From: Metridium senile
Taxonomy: Eukaryota > Cnidaria > Anthozoa > Actiniaria > Metridiidae
Direction of reading: 5' to 3'
DNA length: 64,000 nucleotides
Assembly (NCBI GenBank): GCA_949775045.1
Contig: OX459102.1
Span: 14,120,772-14,184,771, forward strand
The position numbers were made by a program, and so were the translations under genes. The notes under the pieces were generated by a model. The model was not told the origin of the DNA and did not search any database. It saw only the letters and a program-made list of their open reading frames with translations. Every line of letters begins with the position of its first letter. Within the stretch, counting starts at the first letter, position 1. Positions 63,916-64,000 of the stretch are shown piece by piece.

Positions 63916-64000
63916 ACAAGTTAAATAGATAAACAAAACATTATATATATCATTAACTAATATACTAAGAGCTCTTTAAACACATTTCTTATAAACGATA

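Noticed and set aside
53670..64000. Searched the minus strand for the missing N-terminal TIR exon
   Set aside because: No frame with the usual N-terminal TIR pattern next to good splice sites was found; the region is satellites and AT-rich DNA.

Overview
The window reads as a nuclear segment of an animal genome, most likely an anthozoan cnidarian (coral or anemone). This is inferred from AT-rich, intron-dense genes, dense foldback elements and MITEs, 5'-truncated LINEs of CR1/L2/jockey type, and a collagen/Ig membrane-protein family. Gene models were built by hand from splice sites and reading-frame continuity; for every multi-exon model the exon phases close exactly.

Left arm (1-14.3 kb, minus strand): two tandem paralogues of a type II membrane protein. 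Order is a short cytoplasmic exon, transmembrane helix, coiled coil with Cys, collagen triplets and Ig; the second copy adds a further Ig and a glycine-rich (ALK/LTK-type) C-terminal domain. Copy 1 (exons 564-2945) runs off the left edge. Copy 2 (6568-14141) is complete at about 656 aa. The plan resembles colmedin/gliomedin with the olfactomedin domain replaced. It is the least ordinary protein in the window. 14.3-20.3 kb is repeat DNA with two LINEs converging tail to tail.

Centre (20.4-48.7 kb): three conserved genes. DMTF1-like (plus, 13 coding exons, 939 aa) lies tail to tail with TMEM243 (minus, 4 exons, 108 aa), the same neighbour arrangement I recall from human 7q21. TMEM243 is head to head with SUCLG2 (plus, 11 exons, 435 aa), with 367 bp between start codons, so they probably share a bidirectional promoter. 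The SUCLG2 start codon sits in a YY1-like motif. Introns carry many MITEs, minisatellites and a 2.65-kb transposase-less inverted-repeat element.

Right arm (48.7-64 kb): a possible small two-exon gene start at 51.4-51.7 kb (plus), the last exon of a TIR-domain protein ending in the CaaX box CSIL (52931-53669, minus), and about 10 kb of AT-rich DNA dominated by tandem arrays with 124- and ~127-bp units. No other convincing gene was found there. The window shows no operon, CRISPR array or recognisable rRNA/tRNA gene.
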